This document shows, in pieces, positions 7,406-15,202 of a stretch of 64,000 nt of DNA. Location: assembly GCF_903645305.1 (NCBI RefSeq), contig NZ_CAHJXO010000003.1, forward strand, positions 124,001-188,000, given 5' to 3'. The stretch is from Corynebacterium sp. Marseille-P4321 (GTDB taxonomy: Bacteria; Actinomycetota; Actinomycetes; Mycobacteriales; Mycobacteriaceae). Position 1 is the first letter of the stretch; each line of letters opens with the position of its first letter. The translations under genes and the position numbers were made by a program. The notes under the pieces are model-generated. The model searched no databases, had not been told where the DNA came from, and worked only from the letters and a program-made list of their open reading frames with translations.

Positions 7406-10400
7406 AGCGCGCCTCCTTCCTGATACGGAGCCGCGAGCTGAATCGTGCCCTTCGGCTCACTCTGCACTAGCGTGGCGCGGCCAGGCACTTGCGGGCCGGG
7501 GCGCACCCCGAACAACTGTCCCTCCTCGCGGGTGCCGTCCATCACCAACACATCCGGGTGCACGTCCTTCAACGCGGCGAGGAAGCCGGAGAACAACGCG
7601 CGCGATACCCCGCCGAACTTCCGGGCCACCACAACGCGCAGGCCCACGTCCCGCGCGTGCGGCAAGAGGGCGACCACAGGGCGCAACGGATCCTCGCCCA
7701 CCAGGTCGAGGTCGTCGATGACCAGGTAGATGTCTGGGCCCTGCCACCAGGAACGCTGGGCGAGCTGTTCTGCGGTCACATCCGCGCCGGGAAGACGCTG
7801 GTTAAGCGTGGTGCACATCGCCCTGACCGCCTCTGTGATCGAGCTGTTGGAAGCGGCGTACGCGGCCACCATCGTCTCCTCGGCGCGGCCCAGGTGGGCG
7901 CGACGCGGGTCCAGGATCACCATGCGCGCTTGCTCGCGCGGCATCGCCTCGATCGCCGTGATGGCGCTAGCGACGAAGGTGGACTTACCACTCCCGGACG
8001 CTCCGATGGCCAGCACGTGCCCGCCCGCGTAAACCGGCTCCAGGCCGGCCCCGCCGACACCAAGTGGAATGCGCCCGACCTCCCCGGTCACAAGCGGGGC
8101 GGCCTCGACGTGGCGCGGCAACACCTTGAGCCGCGGCACCGGCGCGCGACCTGCAACCCGGTCGGTGATCTGCGCGATGTCCTCCGCGTTGACACGGGCG
8201 AAGAGGAGGTGACGGCCGTCCGGGGTGAGACCGCGGCCCGGGGTGGCGGGCAGCTTCTCCTGCACCTTGCGGTCGATCATCGAATCCATTGGTTCCGTGA
8301 GCTTCAGCTCAAAGCGAGTGCCAACCAGGTCGCGCACGTTCGCCCGGATGGCGTTCCAGCGCTGCGTGGTAACCACCAGGTGCACCCCGGCGGCCGGGCC
8401 CTCGGAGGCTATGCGCGCCAGCGGGTCGCGCAGGTCCTCCGTCTTTGCGTCCGCGGCAAGCAATGCGTGCCAGCCGTCGACCACCAGCACCGTCGGGCGC
8501 GGAGCGTCCAGGACACCAAGCACCTCGTCCACCACGCGGCGCACGCGTTCCTCGTCGCCCTTGCCCGCCACGCCTGCGACGTGCGGCAGGTGCGCCAGGT
8601 CCCGGAAGTTCCCGCCGCCGGCGTCGATGACGTACACGGCGTAGTCCGCTTCCGCCAACGACGCCACAAGGGTGTGCACCGCGGTGGACTTGCCCGTCTG
8701 GGGCCCGCCAGCAATCGCGACGTGCCCGCCAGCGGCTTCCAGGTTGATACGAAGGGGCAGTTGGCGTTGCCGGTAGGGCTCGTCGATAAGCCCAACTGCC
8801 CCTGGCGCGACCTGTGCGAGCGAAACCTCTGCGGGCAGCGGCGGCAGCCACACCTGGTGCGCCGACATGCCCAGCGCTGCCGCGACCTCGCGGGACTTTT
8901 CCACCACCGCGCCGAGCACCGTCGTGGAGTGATCGGTGTCCACCTGCACCACGGGCTCCGCCTCCACCTCGTCGCCGGTGAATACGCGCACCCCGGATGT
9001 CTCCTCGCGGTGCTCCGCCACCTCGCGGGTGAGCGGGCCTGAGACGTACGCGGCGCGGAAACGCACCAGGTCCATGCCCGCCTTGAGGTAGCCCGAACCC
9101 GGCTCACCTGGCAGCTCGTAAGCATCCGGCACACCGAGGACCTGCCGCGACTCTCCCGCTGAGAACGTCTTCAACCCAATGCGGTATGACAAGTGGCTGT
9201 CCAAGCCCCGCAGCTTGCCCTCCTCCAAACGCTGGGAGGCGAGCAAAAGGTGCACGCCGAGCGAACGGCCGAGCCTGCCCACCGCCACGAACAGGTCCGC
9301 GAAGTGCGGGTGCTGGCTGAGCAGCTCAGAAAACTCGTCCACCACGATGAGCAGCGCCGGCAACGGATCCATCTCGGGTGCCGCCCGGCGCGCCTCGGCG
9401 TAATCGGTGGTGTTGGCGAAGTTGCCGGCCGCGCGCAGCAGCTCCTGGCGGCGGTTCAGCTCGCCCGATATCGCATCGAACATGCGCTCCACCAGCACCG
9501 CTTCGTCTTCCAGGTTAGTAATCACGGCGGCGGTGTGCGGCAGTGATTCGCACCCGAGGAACGTGGCGCCGCCTTTGAAGTCCACGAGCACGAAGTTGAG
9601 TTCCTCGGGTGAATGCGTGGCGGCGAGCGCTGCCACAAGTGTCCTGAGCAACTCGGATTTTCCGCTGCCCGTGGCCCCGATGCACAGGCCGTGCGGGCCC
9701 ATGCCGCCGTGCGCCGCCTCCTTGACGTCGAGGTACACCGCGTCGCCGTCGGGGGTTGCGCCGATCGGCACCGTGAGCCGCTGGCGCGAACCCTGCCTGC
9801 CCGGCCACATGGTGTGCGCATCCAGCGCCTCGATGTCTGCGATGCCGAGCATGGGCAGCAGGCCGCCGCCCTGGGTCCGCGTCGCGTTGTCCGGGCGGCG
9901 GTAAAAGGCCAGCCGGCGCGCCACGTACTCCGCCTCGCGGGCTGAGAACGCATCCGGCACCCCAAGGGTTTCCGTGCCCTGCTCGGTCACCGCGCCCAGG
10001 GTGTCGTCGCAGATGAGGTGGAAGGTGTCGCCGTCGATGCAGTAGTCAGGGTCCGGGTGCACGTAAATGGTGCAGTCGGCGTCGGAGGTGGCGGGGTGGT
10101 CACCGGAGGCGTCGATAAGCGCGACGCGAAACCGTGCATCCCGCGACCGCGAGTGCGGCAACCACTTTGCCCACCCGAACGGCGCGCTGATGGAAACGAG
10201 CTCCGGGCCGTGGAAAAACGCCAGCTGCACCACGATGGAGCGCGCCACCTCGAGTGCTCTCGGTCCTGCGAGCGTGATGGTGGGAAAGGCGTCGAGTTGC
10301 ACCACAATCGGCATTCCGGCAACTGTGCCGACTGCCGCGACGGTGCGGCGCACGCTCACCGCACACACCGGGTCCAAATCCTCCGGGCTGCCCGGATCCT

Positions 10401-10923
10401 CCACCTCAACCGGCGTGCACAACGCGCCGTTGCCCGTGCCCAGGCGCACCGTGAGCGCCAACGGGGACGACGCCGCGCGCTCCCACACCCGCTCCGTGGG
10501 CACCGCCGCGGCCAGCTCGCCCGGCGCGGGGTGCAAGGTTGTGTAGTGCTCGCGCTGCCGATCAGCATTGCCACGCGCCTTGCCCGCAAGGGCGTCAAGG
10601 TGGCGCAGGTAGACGCGCCGGGTCTCGTCGATGTCGCCCTGGCGCTGGCCCGGGGAGAACATGCCCACCAGGCCGAACAGCATCATGAGCGGGAAGATGA
10701 GCATCATCGGGCTCATGGCGCGGCCGGACAGCATCATCAACGCCATCACCGCGCCGATGGCCACCACCATGACCACCGGAATCAGAATTTTCACCACCGG
10801 CGCGGGCTGCTGTTTCTGTGCCGCGGGAACCGGTTCGACCCGCAGCACCCCATGCGGCAGCGGCGGCAGCTCCGGCTCGCTCGCCGTGGGCACGAGCACC
10901 GGATTGTGGTCTAGGCCAAGCAA
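7402..10923 (-). CDS. eccC: EccC, FtsK/SpoIIIE-type ATPase of the ESX-4 type VII system
   Basis: 1173 residues from a TTG at 10923, chosen because it lies 5 bases behind a GGGGGGG tract and gives the usual EccC N-terminus MLGLDHNPV; the frame is open further upstream but without a plausible start. Two transmembrane helices lie at about 44-66 and 70-88. Three ATPase domains follow, with Walker A motifs GATGSGKS (about 415), GGPQTGKST (about 740) and GASGSGKST (about 973), and Walker B-like strands LLIVVDEF, VLVVDGW and YLVIDDLD. The first domain keeps a canonical DE catalytic pair, while the second has DG, so it probably binds rather than hydrolyses ATP. It is the motor that recognises and exports the WXG100 pair. 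EccA and EccE are absent, as in other ESX-4 loci. Divergent from eccD. Confidence 0.95.
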   Translation of the reverse strand: MLGLDHNPVLVPTASEPELPPLPHGVLRVEPVPAAQKQQPAPVVKILIPVVMVVAIGAVMALMMLSGRAMSPMMLIFPLMMLFGLVGMFSPGQRQGDIDETRRVYLRHLDALAGKARGNADRQREHYTTLHPAPGELAAAVPTERVWERAASSPLALTVRLGTGNGALCTPVEVEDPGSPEDLDPVCAVSVRRTVAAVGTVAGMPIVVQLDAFPTITLAGPRALEVARSIVVQLAFFHGPELVSISAPFGWAKWLPHSRSRDARFRVALIDASGDHPATSDADCTIYVHPDPDYCIDGDTFHLICDDTLGAVTEQGTETLGVPDAFSAREAEYVARRLAFYRRPDNATRTQGGGLLPMLGIADIEALDAHTMWPGRQGSRQRLTVPIGATPDGDAVYLDVKEAAHGGMGPHGLCIGATGSGKSELLRTLVAALAATHSPEELNFVLVDFKGGATFLGCESLPHTAAVITNLEDEAVLVERMFDAISGELNRRQELLRAAGNFANTTDYAEARRAAPEMDPLPALLIVVDEFSELLSQHPHFADLFVAVGRLGRSLGVHLLLASQRLEEGKLRGLDSHLSYRIGLKTFSAGESRQVLGVPDAYELPGEPGSGYLKAGMDLVRFRAAYVSGPLTREVAEHREETSGVRVFTGDEVEAEPVVQVDTDHSTTVLGAVVEKSREVAAALGMSAHQVWLPPLPAEVSLAQVAPGAVGLIDEPYRQRQLPLRINLEAAGGHVAIAGGPQTGKSTAVHTLVASLAEADYAVYVIDAGGGNFRDLAHLPHVAGVAGKGDEERVRRVVDEVLGVLDAPRPTVLVVDGWHALLAADAKTEDLRDPLARIASEGPAAGVHLVVTTQRWNAIRANVRDLVGTRFELKLTEPMDSMIDRKVQEKLPATPGRGLTPDGRHLLFARVNAEDIAQITDRVAGRAPVPRLKVLPRHVEAAPLVTGEVGRIPLGVGGAGLEPVYAGGHVLAIGASGSGKSTFVASAITAIEAMPREQARMVILDPRRAHLGRAEETMVAAYAASNSSITEAVRAMCTTLNQRLPGADVTAEQLAQRSWWQGPDIYLVIDDLDLVGEDPLRPVVALLPHARDVGLRVVVARKFGGVSRALFSGFLAALKDVHPDVLVMDGTREEGQLFGVRPGPQVPGRATLVQSEPKGTIQLAAPYQEGGAL

Positions 10924-10981
10924 AATTTTCCCCCCCTTATTTATTGCTCCCCAGTTCCCCCGAACTGTGGACGTGAGGGCA

Positions 10982-10998
10982 ATTGTAAGCCATACTGT
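10982..10998. promoter_or_regulatory. Back-to-back -10 boxes for eccC and eccD
   Basis: In the 147-base divergent region, TACAAT on the minus strand (10982-10987, toward eccC) and TACTGT on the plus strand (10993-10998, toward eccD) lie 5 bases apart. Both match TANNNT. Opposed promoters this close would compete for polymerase. Confidence 0.4.
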
Positions 10999-11070
10999 GT
11001 TCCACTGCGCGGCGAATGGGGTGCCGCGCACGGGATTGACTAGCCGGATGATTTTTCGGGGGGAAGAATT

Positions 11071-12378
11071 TTGGTTGCCACTTCGGCGCACCACATTGTG
11101 CGCGTTACCGTGCGTGTTTCCGTCGCCGGGTTCCACCGTGACATCGACGTCACGCTGCCCACGTCGTCCACCTTTGCAGAGGTGCTGCCGGAGCTAGCCA
11201 GGTTGGTGGATCTGCCTGAGATCCACCGCCCGTGGGAGGTTTCCACCGTCGGCGGGGCGCCTCTGGACATGCACACGCCGCTGTATCAGCTCAAGCTTTT
11301 CGACGGCTCCGCGGTGGCCCTCCGCCCCCAAGAACACGTAGCGCCCCCGGTGGTGCGCGACGCGGCGGATGCGCTACGGGAAGTGGGCCACACCGCGCGC
11401 CAGCTGCGGGGCTTGGACGTCGCAGCGACGTACGCGGGGCTTGTGGCGCTTTTTATGTGCGCGGGTGTGTTCTTCACCCCGGCGCAGGCGCTGGCCGTAA
11501 CCGGCCTGGTGGCGCTGTGCGTTGCAGTCGTGGGTGCCTCGCGCGCGGTGTACTTCGCCGTGCCGTGCTGCTTCGCGCTGTGCGCCGGGCTGTGGGTCGC
11601 GGGCCCAGACCCGCAGGGGGCGGACGTGGCGTACGGGGTGTTTGCCGCCGCGGCTGCCGCAGCACTCGCCGCCGGCGCCGGAATGGGCATGCGGCTCTTT
11701 GGCGCAGCGGAGGCCGCGTTCGTGTGCGCGGTGTGCGCGATGGTGTCCTGCGGCGCGCTCGGCGTGTGGCTGCCGGCTGCACTCGCACCTGCGGCGTTGA
11801 CATTGCTTGCCGCGGTGCTGCTTGTAATGGCCACACCGGGTACCGCCACCCGCGTTGCCGGGTTGGCGGTGCCCCGGGTGCCCACGGCTGGCGAGGAGTT
11901 CGACCGGGCCGACGCGTACCAACTCGATGTGGACGCGCGCAGCCGGTCGGCGGCGTCGGTGGCCGCAGCGCTGAGCGTGGCAGTTACGGTGTGCGCCCTT
12001 CCGGCGCTGGCCCGCATCGCGCTCGCCGGCGGGGTGTGGCCGTTCGCGCTGTGTGTCTGCCTCGCTGGCGCGCTGGTGGTGCACGCCTCCAGGCACCACT
12101 GGGCGGTGCCGCGCGCGTGTTTGACCGCCGTTTCGCTCGCCGCGGTGGTGGCTGCCGCGGTGTCGGCCGCGCGCGGCGAGGTGCACCCGGCGGTGATGGT
12201 GATTGCGATGGCAGTATCGCTCGGCGCCGCCACGGCTGTGGTCTGGGCGCAGCGAGTGGGCGATTTAGAGCCCACCACCGTGGTGTGGTTCGAGCGCGCT
12301 GAAGCCGCCGCTATCATCGCGTTCTTCCCGCTCGCGGTGCACCTCACCGGCCTGTTCGACCTGATCAGGGGGTTGTAG
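11071..12378 (+). CDS. eccD: EccD, type VII secretion membrane channel component
   Basis: 435 residues from a TTG, preceded by TCGGGGGGAAGAATT. Residues 1-85 form the ubiquitin-like cytosolic domain (VRVSVAGFHRDIDVTLP at its start) and the rest is about eleven hydrophobic helices, the EccD layout. EccD lines the inner-membrane pore of the ESX complex. It lies 3 bases upstream of mycP, so the two are an operon. Its leader sequence is almost the same as that of the divergent eccC. Confidence 0.92.
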   Translation: MVATSAHHIVRVTVRVSVAGFHRDIDVTLPTSSTFAEVLPELARLVDLPEIHRPWEVSTVGGAPLDMHTPLYQLKLFDGSAVALRPQEHVAPPVVRDAADALREVGHTARQLRGLDVAATYAGLVALFMCAGVFFTPAQALAVTGLVALCVAVVGASRAVYFAVPCCFALCAGLWVAGPDPQGADVAYGVFAAAAAAALAAGAGMGMRLFGAAEAAFVCAVCAMVSCGALGVWLPAALAPAALTLLAAVLLVMATPGTATRVAGLAVPRVPTAGEEFDRADAYQLDVDARSRSAASVAAALSVAVTVCALPALARIALAGGVWPFALCVCLAGALVVHASRHHWAVPRACLTAVSLAAVVAAAVSAARGEVHPAVMVIAMAVSLGAATAVVWAQRVGDLEPTTVVWFERAEAAAIIAFFPLAVHLTGLFDLIRGL

Positions 12379-12381
12379 GCC

Positions 12382-13488
12382 ATGCGTTTTATGCCCGTGG
12401 CCGCGCTCGCCGCACTGCTGGTCCCGGTGCCGGCCGCCGCGCAGGATTACGCATGCGCGGTACCCGCGAGCGCTCAGGCGCCGCAGGTTACGGAGGAGGT
12501 TTCGCAGTTGCGCAGCTTTGCGACGGGCTCCGGGATCACCGTCGCAGTCATCGACACCGGAGTCGCCGCCCACCCAGAGCTGCGCCGATTGCGCGGCGGG
12601 AGGGACTTCGTGGGCGAGGACCCGCTGTTCGACTGCGATTCACATGGCACCGTTGTCGCCGGAGTGATCGCCGGGGCGACCACGGGCATCGCGCCGGGCG
12701 CAGAAGTGGTCTCCGTGCGCCAGACGTCCGCGCACTACCGCGACTCGCCCGGCGAGGAGTCGGCCGCTGGCAACCTGCGCACGCTCGCCGAGGCGATTCA
12801 CAACGCGCTCGACGAGGGTGCGCGGGTGATCAACATCTCCGTCGTGTCCTGCGTCGACCCCGGGCTGGCCGCGCGTATCGACGACGCGGTGGTGCGCGAC
12901 GCGCTCACCCGCGCCGAACGCGAAGGCGCCGTGGTGGTCGCGGCCGCCGGCAACGCCTCGCCCGACTGCGAGCCGGGGTTCACCGTCTACCCGGCGCACT
13001 ACCCCACCGTGCTGGCGGTGGCCGCCCGCGATGACGCGCACACTGTCGCGGGCTACTCACTCGGGGCGACGCTATCGGCCGAGGGCCACGTCGCGCACGC
13101 GCTGTCCTCGCGCGGGGCAGGTTGGGCTGACGGCACCCTGGCCAATGACGGCGTGCGGGCCTACCAGGGCACCTCGTTCGCCGCTCCGGTGGTCAGCGGT
13201 GCGGTTGCACTGTTGCTCTCACGCCACCCACACCTTTCGCCCGCCGAGGTGCGCGAGCTGGTGCACGCCGCCGCGCAACCGGGTGGTGGCGCAGTGACCC
13301 CGATTGCGGTGCTCACCCAGCTGCGCCCGGACGCGGTGGCGGAGAACCCGCCGCTGAGCGTCGAACCCGCGGATGCGCGCGTCTCCCGCGCCGGCGTCCG
13401 CCTGGGGAACCTGGGCGTGGCGCTGCTCGCGGCAGCGGTCCTTGCGCTTGCGGCCGCCGCGACCCGCAGGCGCAGCGAGTACCGCTAA
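12382..13488 (+). CDS. mycP: Mycosin, membrane-anchored subtilisin-like protease
   Basis: 368 residues. A signal peptide covers residues 1-20 (cleavage near AAA-QDY). The catalytic triad is complete: Asp58 in VIDTGV, His88 in DSHGTVVAG, Ser265 in QGTSFAAP. A C-terminal transmembrane helix lies at about 343-360, followed by a short basic tail. Mycosins cap the periplasmic side of the ESX complex and are needed for its stability. The last codons overlap the end of the convergent eccB by 4 bases. Confidence 0.95.
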   Translation: MRFMPVAALAALLVPVPAAAQDYACAVPASAQAPQVTEEVSQLRSFATGSGITVAVIDTGVAAHPELRRLRGGRDFVGEDPLFDCDSHGTVVAGVIAGATTGIAPGAEVVSVRQTSAHYRDSPGEESAAGNLRTLAEAIHNALDEGARVINISVVSCVDPGLAARIDDAVVRDALTRAEREGAVVVAAAGNASPDCEPGFTVYPAHYPTVLAVAARDDAHTVAGYSLGATLSAEGHVAHALSSRGAGWADGTLANDGVRAYQGTSFAAPVVSGAVALLLSRHPHLSPAEVRELVHAAAQPGGGAVTPIAVLTQLRPDAVAENPPLSVEPADARVSRAGVRLGNLGVALLAAAVLALAAAATRRRSEYR

Positions 13489-14696
13489 TAGGTGGCAGTG
13501 AGCGCCGCCTCCCGGCTCAGCTCGGCGCCCTCCGGGAGGAGGGAGATAATCTCCCACGGCACCTGCTCCACGTGCTCGGCACCCACCGTTGCGAGTGTGT
13601 CCTTGTCCGGCGCGCTGTGGCGCAGCCCGTTGGCGGAGACCACGTGGTAGCCGTGGCCCGAGTCCACGCCCACCGAGCCGCCCGCAAGACCCGCGAAGTG
13701 CGTGGCTATCGACGCCCCGGACAGCTCCACACCCTCCGGCACCTGCGCTAATGTGGCGCCGCCGCGTGCTTGCGTCACGCACACCGCGCGCGTTTCCGGG
13801 TCCACCCACCGCGGGGCGTGCGCGGGCAGGCGCAGCTCGAGATCGCCGTCCGGGTAGGAGGCCAGTTCGTCGCGGGGGACGGTTTTCTCGGCGGCGCCCG
13901 CGTCGAGAAGCATTGCGCGCTGCGTGGGCGTGGCCTTTTGCACCGCACCGTTGTGAAGGAGCCAAGTGTCCTCGCCGGTGTGCAGTAATTCCGGCAGCGG
14001 GTTCGGCAGCACCATCGGGGGCAACTCGCGCAGCGCTGTGAGGATCTGCGACGGCGGGGCCCACACCGGAGTGCCCGCGCCCACGCCCAGGCCGCGGCGC
14101 ACGATGCGCCCCTCCGGCGAGGTCTCCGGCGGGAGCAACTGGCGGCCCTCAGCGGTGACCAGCCATTGGCGGGAGCCGTCGGTGGCCAGCACGGCTTCGT
14201 CGATAAGCAATTGCTCCGGCGCCTCACCCGCGATGACCGTGGTGTTGCACACCGACCAAAACGCCTCCGGGCTGTCCTGCGGCGCGAACATCGACGGCGC
14301 CGCGACGATGCCGACCGGGATGCCGCGGCCCATCGCCGCCAAATGCTCGTCGCCAACCCGCGCCGGCTCCTCCGCCGCCCCCGCAATCAACCGCGCGGAG
14401 GTGAGGTTGGTCACCGGGTGCACCGCCTCGCCCACGCGCACGTACAGGCTGCCGTCCGACGCCCGAATAATCGGCGCCTCGCCCGGATTGGGATTCGGCC
14501 GCATCCACGCAAACAACCCCATCACCCCCGCAATCAGCACCACCGCAGCCAACCCAAACACCGCCGCGCGACGCCGCGACGCCAACGGGTCGTGGATCAT
14601 GCGGATATCCCCGAACATCAAACCGTGCTCCACACGCCGACGCATGAACCTATGCCCAGACACCTGAGCACGCGTAGTAGGCAACACACGAGCCAT
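13485..14696 (-). CDS. eccB: EccB, type VII secretion membrane protein
   Basis: 403 residues from the ATG at 14696, which has an excellent site (GGAGGGGGAGCAA) and the typical start MARVLPTTRAQVSGHRFMRRR. A cytosolic basic N-terminus (1-44) is followed by one transmembrane helix (46-65) and a large periplasmic domain with two conserved cysteines (SVCNTT and AVCVTQ), as in other EccB proteins, where they form a disulfide. It is on the strand opposite eccD-mycP and overlaps mycP tail to tail. It is the last of the core ESX-4 genes. Confidence 0.93.
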   Translation of the reverse strand: MARVLPTTRAQVSGHRFMRRRVEHGLMFGDIRMIHDPLASRRRAAVFGLAAVVLIAGVMGLFAWMRPNPNPGEAPIIRASDGSLYVRVGEAVHPVTNLTSARLIAGAAEEPARVGDEHLAAMGRGIPVGIVAAPSMFAPQDSPEAFWSVCNTTVIAGEAPEQLLIDEAVLATDGSRQWLVTAEGRQLLPPETSPEGRIVRRGLGVGAGTPVWAPPSQILTALRELPPMVLPNPLPELLHTGEDTWLLHNGAVQKATPTQRAMLLDAGAAEKTVPRDELASYPDGDLELRLPAHAPRWVDPETRAVCVTQARGGATLAQVPEGVELSGASIATHFAGLAGGSVGVDSGHGYHVVSANGLRHSAPDKDTLATVGAEHVEQVPWEIISLLPEGAELSREAALTATY

Positions 14697-14829
14697 TTGC
14701 TCCCCCTCCCCCGAGTAAGTCTTTCTCACCCTACACGGGGAGCGGTCCTCCCGCGCGCCCTGTGACGCTTCGATGCCGGTTTAGGGTGACCCCACACCGT
14801 GCAACCGAACCCAAAAAAGGAGACACACC

Positions 14830-15195
14830 ATGCACCGAAACACACGCGCCACCGCAGCCGCCGCAAGCCTCATGCTCGCCGCCGCAGGACTCACCGCCTG
14901 CAGCGCAAGCGCCGGCGGCGAGATCCCGGAGGGCTACTACCGCCTCAAAGACGACAGCGAATCCCGCACGGAACTGAAGATCTACGGCGGCGACAACCAC
15001 TACTGCACCGTAGAAGTCAAGGAAACCCCGAACTCCCCGCTCGAGCGCGAAAAATGCTTCTTCGACCCGGAGACCGGCTCGTTTACCACCGAGAAGTACT
15101 TCGAGGAAGGCACCTACTCCATCAACGGCGAAACGATCACCGTGAAGTTCCCGGAGTTGGGCAAGCTGGTCTTCGAGTACGTGGAAGACAAGTAG
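14830..15195 (+). CDS. Small secreted lipoprotein of unknown function
   Basis: 121 residues. The signal peptide ends in a lipobox LTAC with Cys24 as the lipidated residue. The mature part is a small beta-rich domain (YYRLKDD, TELKIYGG, TITVKF) with two cysteines (HYCTVEV, EKCFFD) positioned for a disulfide. A clear AAAAAAGGAG site precedes the ATG, and a TAGGGT -10 candidate lies at 14783-14788. It ends 7 bases from the convergent membrane protein. I do not recognise the domain; a cell-envelope location is well supported. Confidence 0.8.
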   Translation: MHRNTRATAAAASLMLAAAGLTACSASAGGEIPEGYYRLKDDSESRTELKIYGGDNHYCTVEVKETPNSPLEREKCFFDPETGSFTTEKYFEEGTYSINGETITVKFPELGKLVFEYVEDK

Positions 15196-15202
15196 AGCGC
15201 TA

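Noticed and set aside
7489-9042. Long plus-strand open frame inside eccC
   Set aside because: Antisense shadow of a confident EccC with three intact Walker A motifs.
10924-11136. N-terminal 70-residue extension of EccC
   Set aside because: It has no recognisable start or homology and would overlap the divergent eccD and its leader; the TTG at 10923 fits the family and the ribosome binding site.
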